A stretch of 64,000 bases of DNA. Origin: Aggregicoccus sp. 17bor-14 (lineage in GTDB: Bacteria; Myxococcota; Myxococcia; Myxococcales; Myxococcaceae). Each line of letters starts with the position of its first letter. Position 1 is the stretch's first letter. Location of the stretch: NCBI RefSeq assembly GCF_009659535.1, contig NZ_VJZZ01000022.1, positions 1 to 64,000 of the forward strand. Direction: 5' to 3'. The position numbers were made by a program, and so were the translations under genes. Shown in pieces: positions 45,185 to 53,066 of the stretch. The notes under the pieces are model-generated. The model was not told the DNA's origin, ran no database searches, and was given only the letters and a program-made list of their open reading frames with translations.

Positions 45185-46918
45185 CTACTCGCCCAGCGCC
45201 TCGCCGGACACGTCCAGCCGGTCGAAGGCGCGGCCGAGCAGGAGCACCCCCAGCGCCACCTCCCCCAGCAGCAGCGCCGCCGCGGCGGCCCCCGCGGGCA
45301 CCAGCGCCCAGGGGCCCAGCAGGCCCTGCAACCCCCAGCCGAGCAGCAGCGCGAGGAGGCTCGCCGGCACCAGCCCCAGCGCGAGCACCAGGAGCGTGCC
45401 GGCCAGCATCAGCAGCCGCTGGCCGAAGACTTCGATGCCCCGCGCCGGCTCCACCTGGCCCGCAGCGGCCGTGGGCAGCCAGGAGGGAAAGAGCACCACG
45501 GCCACGTTCTGCACCAGCAGCCCGGCGAGCGAGATGGCAGGCAAGAGCGGCAGCAACCCCAGCGTGGCGGCGGCCCTCAGGGGCAGCGGGAGCCCCGGGA
45601 CCGGCTCACGGGACGAGAGCGCGAAGCCGAGCACCAGGAGCAGGGCCTGCAGCAGCGCGAGCAGCAGTCCGGGGGCGAGCAGCTCGCCGGCCACCACCTG
45701 CGAGCCTCGCAGGGGCAGCGCCCGCAGCAGCTCCAGCTTGGGCAGGTCCATGCGCAGGTCCACCCGGAGGCTCCCGGGCCCCAGCACCGCGAGGAAGCCC
45801 GCGAGCCCCACGCACACCGCCGCCACGAAGACGAGCCGCCCCCCGAAGGCCCCGCCCGCGGAGCCCACCAGCAGGCCCGCCAGCACCGCGCCCAGGGCCA
45901 GCGTCACGCCCAGGAAGGAGAGTGCGCCCAGGCGCCGCCCGGCGACGAGGTTCTTCCACAGCAACGCCACCTCGGGGCGCCCCGTGGGCGCAAGGCGGAA
46001 GGGCACGGGCTTGAGCGTCACCCGCTGGCGGCGCAGCCCGCGCGTGCCCAGCCCCCGCGCCCGCGCGTCCGCAGCACCCACCGCGGCCTCCTCGAAGGGC
46101 ACCTCCAGCCGCTCGAGCCACACCCCGTGCGCGAGCAGCAGCCCCAGCGCCCAGGGGAGCGCGCGCACGAAGTGGCGCAGGTCCACCGCGAGCGCCGGCG
46201 CCACCAGCGCCCGGAACGGCGCGAGCGCCCAGTGCAAGGGGCGGCTTCCGAGCACGGCCTCCCCCCAGGCCTGCACCTGCCAGCTGCGCATGCCGGGCCC
46301 TGGCAAGGGCTGGCCGCGCAGGGCGAGCAGCAGCGCGAGCGCGAGCGCGCCCACGACGAGCGCGACGCCCACCCAGCGCAGCCACGCGCGCCCGCGCTCG
46401 GCGAGCCGGGTGCGCACCAGGGAGGCCGCGGCCACGTGCAGCTGCAGCGTCCCCAGCGACAGGAAGGAGCCCACGGCGAAGAACCCGGCGTGCGAGGCCA
46501 TGCTGCGACCGAAGAACAGCGTGGTGAGCAGCGCGCTCAGGGCGGCGCGCAGCAGGCCGCGCGCCGCGCGGTAGCGCACCAGCGCGCGCCGCGACACGGG
46601 CGCGGGGAAGAGCAGCTGCACCTCGGCCTCGGTGAAGGTGAGCTGCGGCCGGTCCGCGCCGAGGCTCCAGGCCCCGAGCACGGTGAGCAGTGCGCCGCCG
46701 CACAGCAGCACCTCCAGCACCAGGCGCGCGCCGTACGGGGGGCCGCCGCGCCCACCGCCCCCCAGGTGCAGCCGCTGCAGGAACACCGAGTAGAAGTAGG
46801 CGAGCCCCACCACCGCGCCCGCGAGGTACTTGGGCTGGGCGAGCCGGCGCAGCTGGCGGCGCACGCGGTTGCGCGCGCTGCTCAGCCAGAGGAAGGCCAC
46901 GGCGCGCGCGAAGCTCAA
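45185..46918 (-). CDS. ABC exporter membrane subunit
   Basis: A 577-residue protein with about 12 hydrophobic segments and no P-loop, so the membrane partner of the ATPase it overlaps. The start is TTG at 46918, sharing TTGA with the ATPase stop; the longer in-frame extension overlaps the ATPase and is rejected. Two halves each carry a run of helices separated by a cytoplasmic stretch around 305-345. I recognise no named subfamily. It ends the chemosensory gene run and lies 68 bases before leuS. Confidence 0.83.
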   Translation of the reverse strand: MSFARAVAFLWLSSARNRVRRQLRRLAQPKYLAGAVVGLAYFYSVFLQRLHLGGGGRGGPPYGARLVLEVLLCGGALLTVLGAWSLGADRPQLTFTEAEVQLLFPAPVSRRALVRYRAARGLLRAALSALLTTLFFGRSMASHAGFFAVGSFLSLGTLQLHVAAASLVRTRLAERGRAWLRWVGVALVVGALALALLLALRGQPLPGPGMRSWQVQAWGEAVLGSRPLHWALAPFRALVAPALAVDLRHFVRALPWALGLLLAHGVWLERLEVPFEEAAVGAADARARGLGTRGLRRQRVTLKPVPFRLAPTGRPEVALLWKNLVAGRRLGALSFLGVTLALGAVLAGLLVGSAGGAFGGRLVFVAAVCVGLAGFLAVLGPGSLRVDLRMDLPKLELLRALPLRGSQVVAGELLAPGLLLALLQALLLVLGFALSSREPVPGLPLPLRAAATLGLLPLLPAISLAGLLVQNVAVVLFPSWLPTAAAGQVEPARGIEVFGQRLLMLAGTLLVLALGLVPASLLALLLGWGLQGLLGPWALVPAGAAAAALLLGEVALGVLLLGRAFDRLDVSGEALGE

Positions 46919-47691
46919 GCGCCGCCCGCGTCCGTGGTGATGCGCACGAAGAGCTCCTCGAGCGAGGCGGGAGCCTCGGCGTCCGTGCTGCCCTGCAGCC
47001 GCGCGCGGATCTCCGCGAGCGTGCCCAGCGCGACGACGCGCCCGCGGGCGATGACGAGGATGCGGCTGCACAGCTCCTCCACCAGCGGCAGCAGGTGGCT
47101 GGAGAGCACCAGCGCCGCGCCCCCTTCGGCCCGCTCGCGCAGGCTCGCCTTCATGCGGCGGATGCCGAGCGGGTCCAGGCCGGTGAGCGGCTCGTCCAGG
47201 AGGATGAGGCGCGGGGCGTGCAGGAGGCCGCAGGCGATGGAGAGCTTCTGCTTCATCCCGCGCGAGAGCTCGCCGGGCAGCGCCCCCTCCTTGCCCGCGA
47301 GCTCCATCTCGGAGAGCAGCGCCTCCGCGCGCGCCTCCCAGTCCGCGACGCCGTAGAGCCGCGCGAAGAAGGCGAGGTGCTCCTTCACCGTGAGGTACTC
47401 GAAGAGGCGGGGCTCGTCCGGCAGGAACGCCAGCTCGCGCTTCGCCTGCACGGGGTGCGTGGCGAGCGCGTGGCCCGCGACGTGGATGCTGCCCGTGGTG
47501 GGCGGCAGGATGCCCGCGAGACAGCGCAGCGTGGAGGTCTTCCCTGCCCCGTTGGGCCCCACGAGGCCGAGCAGCTCGCCCGGGGCGACGTCGAAGCTCA
47601 GCTCCTGCACCGCCTGCAGCGTGCCGTAGCGCTTGCTCAGCCCCTGCACCGAGAGCAGCGGCGCGGGTGCCATCTGCGGGACGTCCGTCAT
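46915..47691 (-). CDS. ABC exporter ATPase
   Basis: A 258-residue ATPase: Walker A GPNGAGKTST, Q-loop around FLPDEPRLFEYLTV, signature LSRGMKQK, Walker B LILLDEPLTGLDP, H-loop SSHLL. The LSRGMKQK signature is typical of the CcmA/NatA-type (ABC-2) exporters. It overlaps the upstream receiver gene (ATGA) and the downstream membrane subunit (TTGA), so all three are coupled. Cargo is unknown. Confidence 0.93.
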   Translation of the reverse strand: MTDVPQMAPAPLLSVQGLSKRYGTLQAVQELSFDVAPGELLGLVGPNGAGKTSTLRCLAGILPPTTGSIHVAGHALATHPVQAKRELAFLPDEPRLFEYLTVKEHLAFFARLYGVADWEARAEALLSEMELAGKEGALPGELSRGMKQKLSIACGLLHAPRLILLDEPLTGLDPLGIRRMKASLRERAEGGAALVLSSHLLPLVEELCSRILVIARGRVVALGTLAEIRARLQGSTDAEAPASLEELFVRITTDAGGA

Positions 47692-48065
47692 GGCAGCTTC
47701 AGCAGGCCCTTCACCGTCTCGAGCACGGTCGCCGCCTGCACGGGCTTGACCAGGTACGCGCTCGCCCCCAGCGCCATGGCGCGCGCGCGGTCCTCCGCGG
47801 CCGCCTCGGTGGTGATCACCACCACCGGCACGCCGCGGTGCGCCTCGGACTGGCGGATGTGGTGCACCAGCTTGAGCCCGTCCATCAGCGGCATGTTGAT
47901 GTCGGTGAGGACGAGGTCGAAGCGCGCCGCCGTGAGCTTCTTCAGCCCCTCGGCGCCGTCCGCCGCCTCCTCGCAGTGCAGCCCCGCGATGCGCTGCAGG
48001 GCGAACACGAGGCTGCGGCGCATCGCCTGCGAGTCGTCCACCACCAGGGCGCGCAAGTCCGTCAT
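47688..48065 (-). CDS. single-domain response regulator (CheY-like)
   Basis: A 125-residue receiver with the acidic pair D10/D11, phospho-acceptor D55 in LVLTDINMP, the conserved Thr in VITTEAA, and the switch Lys in YLVKPVQ. No output domain. As a stand-alone receiver at the end of a Che operon it is a likely target of the CheA below. The start ATG at 48065 is chosen; the upstream frame is low-complexity DNA between cheB and this gene. The next gene, an ABC ATPase, overlaps its stop. Confidence 0.92.
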   Translation of the reverse strand: MTDLRALVVDDSQAMRRSLVFALQRIAGLHCEEAADGAEGLKKLTAARFDLVLTDINMPLMDGLKLVHHIRQSEAHRGVPVVVITTEAAAEDRARAMALGASAYLVKPVQAATVLETVKGLLKLP

Positions 48066-48099
48066 GGCGGTCGAGGCTAGCCCGGGCCGCCTCCCCGCG

Positions 48100-49113
48100 T
48101 CAGCGCCCAACGCGCAGCCGCGCGAGCAGCGCCTGTCCGATGTCCCCCAGTGGAAGGACGCGGCGCACCGCGCCCGTGGCGATGGCTTCCTTGGGCATGC
48201 CGAAGATGACGGCGGTCTCCTCGGACTCCGCCCACACCTCGCCGCCTGCGTCGCGGATGGCGCGCGCGCCGCGCGAGCCATCCGAGCCCATGCCGGTGAG
48301 CACCACGCCGAGCGCCTGCGGCCCGAGGCACGCGGCCACGCTCTTGAAGAGCCGGTCCACGGAGGGCGCGTGGCGATCCGTGGGGTCGGAGGCCGGGGTG
48401 CGCAGGAGCAGCTTCGCGCCCTGCCGCTCGAGCACCAGCTGCCGCCCGCCCGGCGCGATGAACGCGTGGGCCGGCAGTGCCTCGTCTCCGTCCTCCGCCT
48501 CCTTCACCGTGAAGGGTCCGAGCCGGTCCAGCCGCTGCGCGAAGGCGCGCGTGAAGTGCTCCGGCATGTGCTGGGCCACCAGCACGCAGGCGGAGGGCTC
48601 GGCGGAGAGCGCCTCGAGCAGGCGCTGCACCGCCGGAGGGCCGCCGGTGGAGGCGCCGATCGCCACCACCGCGAGCGGTGCGCCGGGCTCGGGACGGGCG
48701 GGCGCGGGCCGCGCGAGCCGCGCCGCGTGCACCTTCTCCAGCAGGGTGGTGCGCAGCGCCTCCTGGGCATCGGGGGTTGCGCGCGAGGGCTTGGCCACGA
48801 AGTCGAAGGCGCCCAACTCCAGCGCCTTGAACACGTCCACGCGGTGCGCGTAGCTGGAGACCACGATGACCGGCGTGGGCACGCTGCTCATCAGGAGGCG
48901 CAGGAAGCCGTAGCCGTCCAGCTTCGGCATCTCCAGGTCCAGGGTGATGACGTCCGGGCGCAGCAGCTTCACCTTGCGCAGGCCCTCTTCCCCATCCTGG
49001 GCGCGGTCCACCACGCGCACGTCCGGCACGGACTCGAGCAGCGTGGTGAGCACCCGGCGGTTGTGCGCCGAGTCGTCCACCACGAGCACGCGCGTGGTGC
49101 CATCCGCGCTCAT
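48100..49113 (-). CDS. cheB: chemotaxis protein-glutamate methylesterase CheB
   Basis: A 337-residue response regulator-esterase. The receiver (D13/D14, D59 in ITLDLEMPKLDG, Lys in FVAKPS) is followed by a linker and the CheB esterase with catalytic Ser155 in AIGASTGGPPAV, His182 in VAQHMPEHF, and Asp in TGMGSDGSRG. It removes methyl groups from or deamidates receptor glutamates. It overlaps cheR (ATGA). Since no receptor is encoded nearby, its substrate must be elsewhere. Confidence 0.96.
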   Translation of the reverse strand: MSADGTTRVLVVDDSAHNRRVLTTLLESVPDVRVVDRAQDGEEGLRKVKLLRPDVITLDLEMPKLDGYGFLRLLMSSVPTPVIVVSSYAHRVDVFKALELGAFDFVAKPSRATPDAQEALRTTLLEKVHAARLARPAPARPEPGAPLAVVAIGASTGGPPAVQRLLEALSAEPSACVLVAQHMPEHFTRAFAQRLDRLGPFTVKEAEDGDEALPAHAFIAPGGRQLVLERQGAKLLLRTPASDPTDRHAPSVDRLFKSVAACLGPQALGVVLTGMGSDGSRGARAIRDAGGEVWAESEETAVIFGMPKEAIATGAVRRVLPLGDIGQALLARLRVGR

Positions 49114-49997
49114 GGGCGACCTCCCGTGGCGGGAGCGATGGGCTCCGGGCGGCGGTAGACGAGGTCCGTGCGCAGGTGCACCAGCTCGAAGTCGGCGCTC
49201 AGGTTGAGCAGGTTCTCCGAGTGGCCGAGCAGCAGGTAGCCGCCCGGCACCAGCTTGTCGTGGAACACGCGCAGCACCTGCCTTCGCGCCGCCGGGTCGA
49301 AGTAGATCATCACGTTGCGGCAGAGCACCACGTCCACCTGCGGCACCAGCTGCGCGGCCCCCGGCTCCAGCAGGTTGAGCTGCCCGAAGGACACCCAGGC
49401 CCGCACGTCCTCGCGCACGCGCAGCCGCCCTGCCCCGCCGCTCACCGGCACGAAGAAGCGCTGCTGCACCTCGGGGGGGATGGCCCGCATGGACGAGGGC
49501 CCGTACTCGGCGCGCCGCGCCGCCTCGAGCACGCGGCGCGAGATGTCCGTGCCGTAGACCTCCACGTCCCAGCCCTCGAAGCGGCCGCTCGCCTTGAGCA
49601 GCATCGCCACGGTGTAGGCCTCCTCCCCCGTGGAGCAGCCCGCGCTCCAGAAGCGCAGCCGGCGCGTGCGCGCATTCTTGCGCTGCAGCTGGGGCAGCAG
49701 CTCGTCCGAGAGGGCCCGCAGCTGCTGGGGCTCGCGGTAGAAGTAGGTCTCGTGCGTGGTGAGCGCCTCCACCGCCGCCTCGAGCTCCGCGCGCCGCTCG
49801 GGGGCGTAGCGCAGGAAGCGGTAGTAGGCGCGGAAGTCCTCGAGCCCGAGGGCCTCGAGGCGCGGCGCGAGCCGGCGCTCCATGACGAACTGCATGTCCT
49901 CGCGCACCAGGATGCCGCAGTGCGCGTGCACGAGGTCGCGCAGGAGGCGGAAGTCCTCCGGAGACATCTGCGGGCGCGGTTCGTCGAAGGCCGCCAC
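49110..49997 (-). CDS. cheR: chemotaxis methyltransferase CheR
   Basis: A 295-residue SAM-dependent methyltransferase acting on receptor glutamates. The N-terminal helical domain includes FRLLRDLVHAHCGI; the catalytic domain has FWSAGCSTGEEAYT (SAM-binding), VYGTDIS, and VVLCRNVMIYFD. The GTG at 49997 is chosen because AGGAG lies eight bases upstream; an ATG ten codons later lacks a ribosome site. There is no TPR tail. It follows the HEAT gene by 11 bases and overlaps cheB. Confidence 0.95.
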   Translation of the reverse strand: MAAFDEPRPQMSPEDFRLLRDLVHAHCGILVREDMQFVMERRLAPRLEALGLEDFRAYYRFLRYAPERRAELEAAVEALTTHETYFYREPQQLRALSDELLPQLQRKNARTRRLRFWSAGCSTGEEAYTVAMLLKASGRFEGWDVEVYGTDISRRVLEAARRAEYGPSSMRAIPPEVQQRFFVPVSGGAGRLRVREDVRAWVSFGQLNLLEPGAAQLVPQVDVVLCRNVMIYFDPAARRQVLRVFHDKLVPGGYLLLGHSENLLNLSADFELVHLRTDLVYRRPEPIAPATGGRP

Positions 49998-50008
49998 GTG
50001 CGCCGCTC

Positions 50009-51982
50009 CTAGCCCCGCCCGAGGCGCCCCAGCGCCTGCGTGAGGGCCTCTCGCACCAGGGCATCCGGCTCGCGCGCGAGCGCGGCCTCGAGCGCGGGCC
50101 CGGCCGCCGCGCCTGCGTGCTGCGCCAGCGTGCGCGCCGCGGCCGCCCGCACGTCCCAGCGCGCGTGGCCGAGCAGCCCCTGCGCGAGCACGGCCACCTC
50201 GGCCGTGTAGGGCGCGCCGGCTTCCAGCGCCGCCTTCACCACCTCCGCGTCCGGGTGGCGCGCGGCGGCGCCCAGCAGCGCCGGGCTGAGGGCGCGCAGC
50301 CGCCCCAGCGCCGCGAGCGCCGCCCAGGCGAGGCCGCCGTCCTCCCCCGCGACGAGCGCCTGCAGCAGCGGCACGCAGCCCTGCGCGCCGCACTCCCCGG
50401 CCGCCTCCACCGCGGCCATGCGCACGCCGCCGTCCTCGTCGCGCAGCGCGCGCTGCAGCAGCGCCTCCGCCTGCGCCGAGCCGACGCGCCCCAACGCGCG
50501 CACGGCCGCGCGGCGCACGGCCGCCGCCTCGTCCGCGAGCGCGTAGCGCGCGAGCTCCGCGGCTCCGTCCGCGCCCAGCTCCGCCACGGCCTCGAGCGCC
50601 GCGGCCCGCAGCGCCGGGTCCGCGCTGCGCGCCGAGCGCCGCAGCAGGGGCAGCGCGCCGCTGCCGCCCACGCGCCCCAGGGTGCGCAGCCCCGCAGGGC
50701 TGGGCTCGCGCTCCTGCGCGCGCTCGAGCGCCTCGCGCACCGGCACCTGCAGGCCCGCGGAGAGCCCCTGCAGGGCCCGCCCCGCCCCCGCCCCCAGGTC
50801 GGGGTCGGAGAGCAGTGCGAGCAGGAGCGGCAGGGCCTCGAGGCTGCGCGAGCGGCCCAGCGCGCGCACCGCCAGCTCGCGCACCCCGGGCTCCGTCTCG
50901 GAAAGCAGGCCGCGCACGGCGCCGATGCAGGCGGGCGAGGCCACCTCCACCAGCACCTCGCCCACCGCGGCGCGCGCAGGGGGCGGCAAGGCCACGAGGT
51001 GGCTCGCGAGCGCGTCGCAGGCCTCGGGGCCCAGCTGGCGCAGCGCGTGCGCCACCTCGCCCGCGAGCCGCTCCTCGAGCCCTGCGCGGGCCACGGGAAG
51101 CGCGAGCGCGGGGTCCTTCAGCGCGGCCGCGGCCGCGAGGGCGCCCGCGCGCACGGACAGCTCCCCCGTCTCCAGCGCCTCGGTGAGGCGCGCGCTCACC
51201 TGGGGGTCCCCCTCCAGCGCGCCGCGCACGGAGGCCTCGAGCGCCCCGCGCTGCGCCGGAGGCACCCGCCGGGCCTGGGCGCCGAGGGCCTCCAGCGCCG
51301 CCTCGCGCACCGCGCGCGACGCGGAGGCGAGCCCGCGGGCGAGCAGCGGCAGCGCGCCGGGCTCCTCGACGAACCCGAGGGCGCGGTACGCGCTCGCGCG
51401 CAGCCGGCCGTCCTCGAGCAGCGGCGCCACCACGCCGAGCGGGGGCGGGAGGCCGAGCCGCGTGAGGGACTCCAGCGCGGCGAGGCGCAGGAGCGCCTCC
51501 GGGCTCGAGAGCAGCGGGCGCAGCGCGCCTGCGGTCGCCTCGTCCCGCGCGCCCACGCCGCCCAGCGCCTCGGCCACCGAGACGCGCACGTTGAGGTCGG
51601 GGTCCGCGAGCGCCCGCACGAGGTCCGGCGCGGCGCGGGCGCTGCCCAGCTGCCCGAGGATGTCCGCGGCGAACTTGCGCTGGTCCGGGTCCGCGTGCGC
51701 GAGCAGCCCGCGCAGGCCCGGCAGCGCCCGCTCCCCCAGGCGCACCAGCGCCTCGGCCGCCGCGTTGCGCGCGCCCGTCTCTCCGCGCTCTCCCAGCACC
51801 GCGACCAGCGGCGCCACCGCGCGCTCGGGGGCGGCGAGCCGCGCGAAGCCCTCGGCGGCGATGCGGCGCACGCGCCAGCTCTCGTCGTGCAGGCCCGCGA
51901 GCAGCGCCTCGAGCGCGCCTCGCGCGGCAGGGTCCAGCTGCTGCAGCGCCTGGTAGCGCAGCTCCTCGGCCTGCGCACTCAC
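50009..51982 (-). CDS. HEAT-repeat protein in chemosensory operon
   Basis: A 657-residue, Ala/Leu-rich protein built almost wholly of HEAT (PBS-lyase-type) repeats. Roughly 18-20 units of about 30 residues recur, in forms such as VRRIAAEGFARL, VRVSVAEALGGVG, VREAALEALGAQA and VRELAVRALGRS. The start is GTG at 51982, overlapping the cheW stop (GTGA). It is within the Che operon between cheW and cheR. HEAT solenoids bind proteins, so an adaptor role in the array is inferred. It has no signal or membrane segment. Confidence 0.88.
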   Translation of the reverse strand: MSAQAEELRYQALQQLDPAARGALEALLAGLHDESWRVRRIAAEGFARLAAPERAVAPLVAVLGERGETGARNAAAEALVRLGERALPGLRGLLAHADPDQRKFAADILGQLGSARAAPDLVRALADPDLNVRVSVAEALGGVGARDEATAGALRPLLSSPEALLRLAALESLTRLGLPPPLGVVAPLLEDGRLRASAYRALGFVEEPGALPLLARGLASASRAVREAALEALGAQARRVPPAQRGALEASVRGALEGDPQVSARLTEALETGELSVRAGALAAAAALKDPALALPVARAGLEERLAGEVAHALRQLGPEACDALASHLVALPPPARAAVGEVLVEVASPACIGAVRGLLSETEPGVRELAVRALGRSRSLEALPLLLALLSDPDLGAGAGRALQGLSAGLQVPVREALERAQEREPSPAGLRTLGRVGGSGALPLLRRSARSADPALRAAALEAVAELGADGAAELARYALADEAAAVRRAAVRALGRVGSAQAEALLQRALRDEDGGVRMAAVEAAGECGAQGCVPLLQALVAGEDGGLAWAALAALGRLRALSPALLGAAARHPDAEVVKAALEAGAPYTAEVAVLAQGLLGHARWDVRAAAARTLAQHAGAAAGPALEAALAREPDALVREALTQALGRLGRG

Positions 51983-52476
51983 GGCGCCCCCTTCGCATCG
52001 GCGGCGAGCAGCGCCTTGAGATCCAGGAGCAGCTTGAGCCGCGCGGGCGGGCCCCACACGCCCACGACGAAGGGGCGCTGCCCGGCCGCCTGCAGCGGGG
52101 GCGCGGGCTTGATCTCGCTCTTGCGCACGTGCACCACCTCGGTCACGCGGTCCACGGCCACCGCCACCCGGCGCCGCCCGAAGAGGCAGATGAGCAGCCG
52201 CGTGCGCGAGGGGGGCGGCGCGCCGGGCCCCAGCAGCCGCTTGCGCAGGTCCACCACCGGGAGCACCGCGCCGCGCAGCTGGATGACCCCCTCCACGTAC
52301 ACCGGAGCGCGGGGCATCGCGGTGAGCGGCTGGGGCGGGAGGATCTCCTCCACGCGCATGATGTCCACCGCGTACTCCTCGCTCCCCACGAGGAAGGCGC
52401 ACAGCTGCACGGGCGGCTCGTGCGAGGGCAGCTCGCTGTGCGGGCGCGTGGGGACGAGGGACGGGCGGGTTCTCAT
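51979..52476 (-). CDS. cheW: CheW-like adaptor 1
   Basis: A 165-residue CheW-domain protein. The two-barrel fold is indicated by LCAFLVGSEEYAVDIMRVEEIL, AMPRAPVYVEGVIQLRGAVLPVVDLRKRL, and RVAVAVDRVTEVVHV. CheW couples CheA to receptors. It overlaps both neighbours: the start shares ATGA with the second cheW and the stop shares GTGA with the HEAT gene. Confidence 0.94.
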   Translation of the reverse strand: MRTRPSLVPTRPHSELPSHEPPVQLCAFLVGSEEYAVDIMRVEEILPPQPLTAMPRAPVYVEGVIQLRGAVLPVVDLRKRLLGPGAPPPSRTRLLICLFGRRRVAVAVDRVTEVVHVRKSEIKPAPPLQAAGQRPFVVGVWGPPARLKLLLDLKALLAADAKGAP

Positions 52477-53039
52477 GCGAGCGCCTGTTCGAGGTCGAGG
52501 AGGATGAAGAGCTCCGGCCCGCGCCGGCCCAGCCCCACCACTGCCGGGCGCTCACCCGAGGCAATGCCCGCGGGAGCCGGCTCCAGCGTGGAGGGGCGCA
52601 GCCGCACCACGTCCCGGATGGCGTCCACCCAGATGCCGGCCCCGCCCTCGCTGCCGCCGTGCACCACCACGATGCGCGCGGCGCGCGGCGCGGGCACCGC
52701 GTCCGGACCGGCGCGCACCGCCGGCACGTCCACCAGGTTGAGGCGCTTCTTGAGGCCGTAGACGGGCATCACGTCGCCGCGCAGGTTCATCACGCCCAGG
52801 AGGTGCGCCGGAGCGCGCGGCAGCTCGGTGAGGGGCGGCACCTTCACGATCTCCCGCACCTGCCCGATGGGCACCGCGTAGCACTCGCCCTGCAGCTCGA
52901 AGGCGAGGAACTCCTGCGGCAGCTCCTCGGGCGCCGCCACGGGCACCTCCTCCCCGCCGGCGAGGAGCGCATCCAGGGCGCTCACGTCCTCGTCGGGGCG
53001 GTAGAAGAACTCGTCCAGCAGCTCGGAGAGGCGGGCCAC
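52473..53039 (-). CDS. CheW-like adaptor 2
   Basis: A 188-residue protein with a 40-residue acidic N-terminal helix (LSELLDEFFYRPDED) and a CheW domain: FLAFELQGECYAVPIGQVREIV, ELPRAPAHLLGVMNLRGDVMPVYGLKKRL, and IWVDAIRDVV. The start is GTG at 53039, 27 bases after cheA. Two different CheW proteins in one operon may set ratios in the array or serve different receptors. Confidence 0.92.
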   Translation of the reverse strand: MARLSELLDEFFYRPDEDVSALDALLAGGEEVPVAAPEELPQEFLAFELQGECYAVPIGQVREIVKVPPLTELPRAPAHLLGVMNLRGDVMPVYGLKKRLNLVDVPAVRAGPDAVPAPRAARIVVVHGGSEGGAGIWVDAIRDVVRLRPSTLEPAPAGIASGERPAVVGLGRRGPELFILLDLEQALA

Positions 53040-53066
53040 GGTGGGAGGATAGCAGCGGCCGGGGCC

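Noticed and set aside
42318-46574. Very long plus-strand open frame opposite leuS and the ABC membrane subunit
   Set aside because: An antisense shadow of leuS, which has intact HIGH and KMSKS motifs. Such long antisense frames are common when third positions are almost all G or C.
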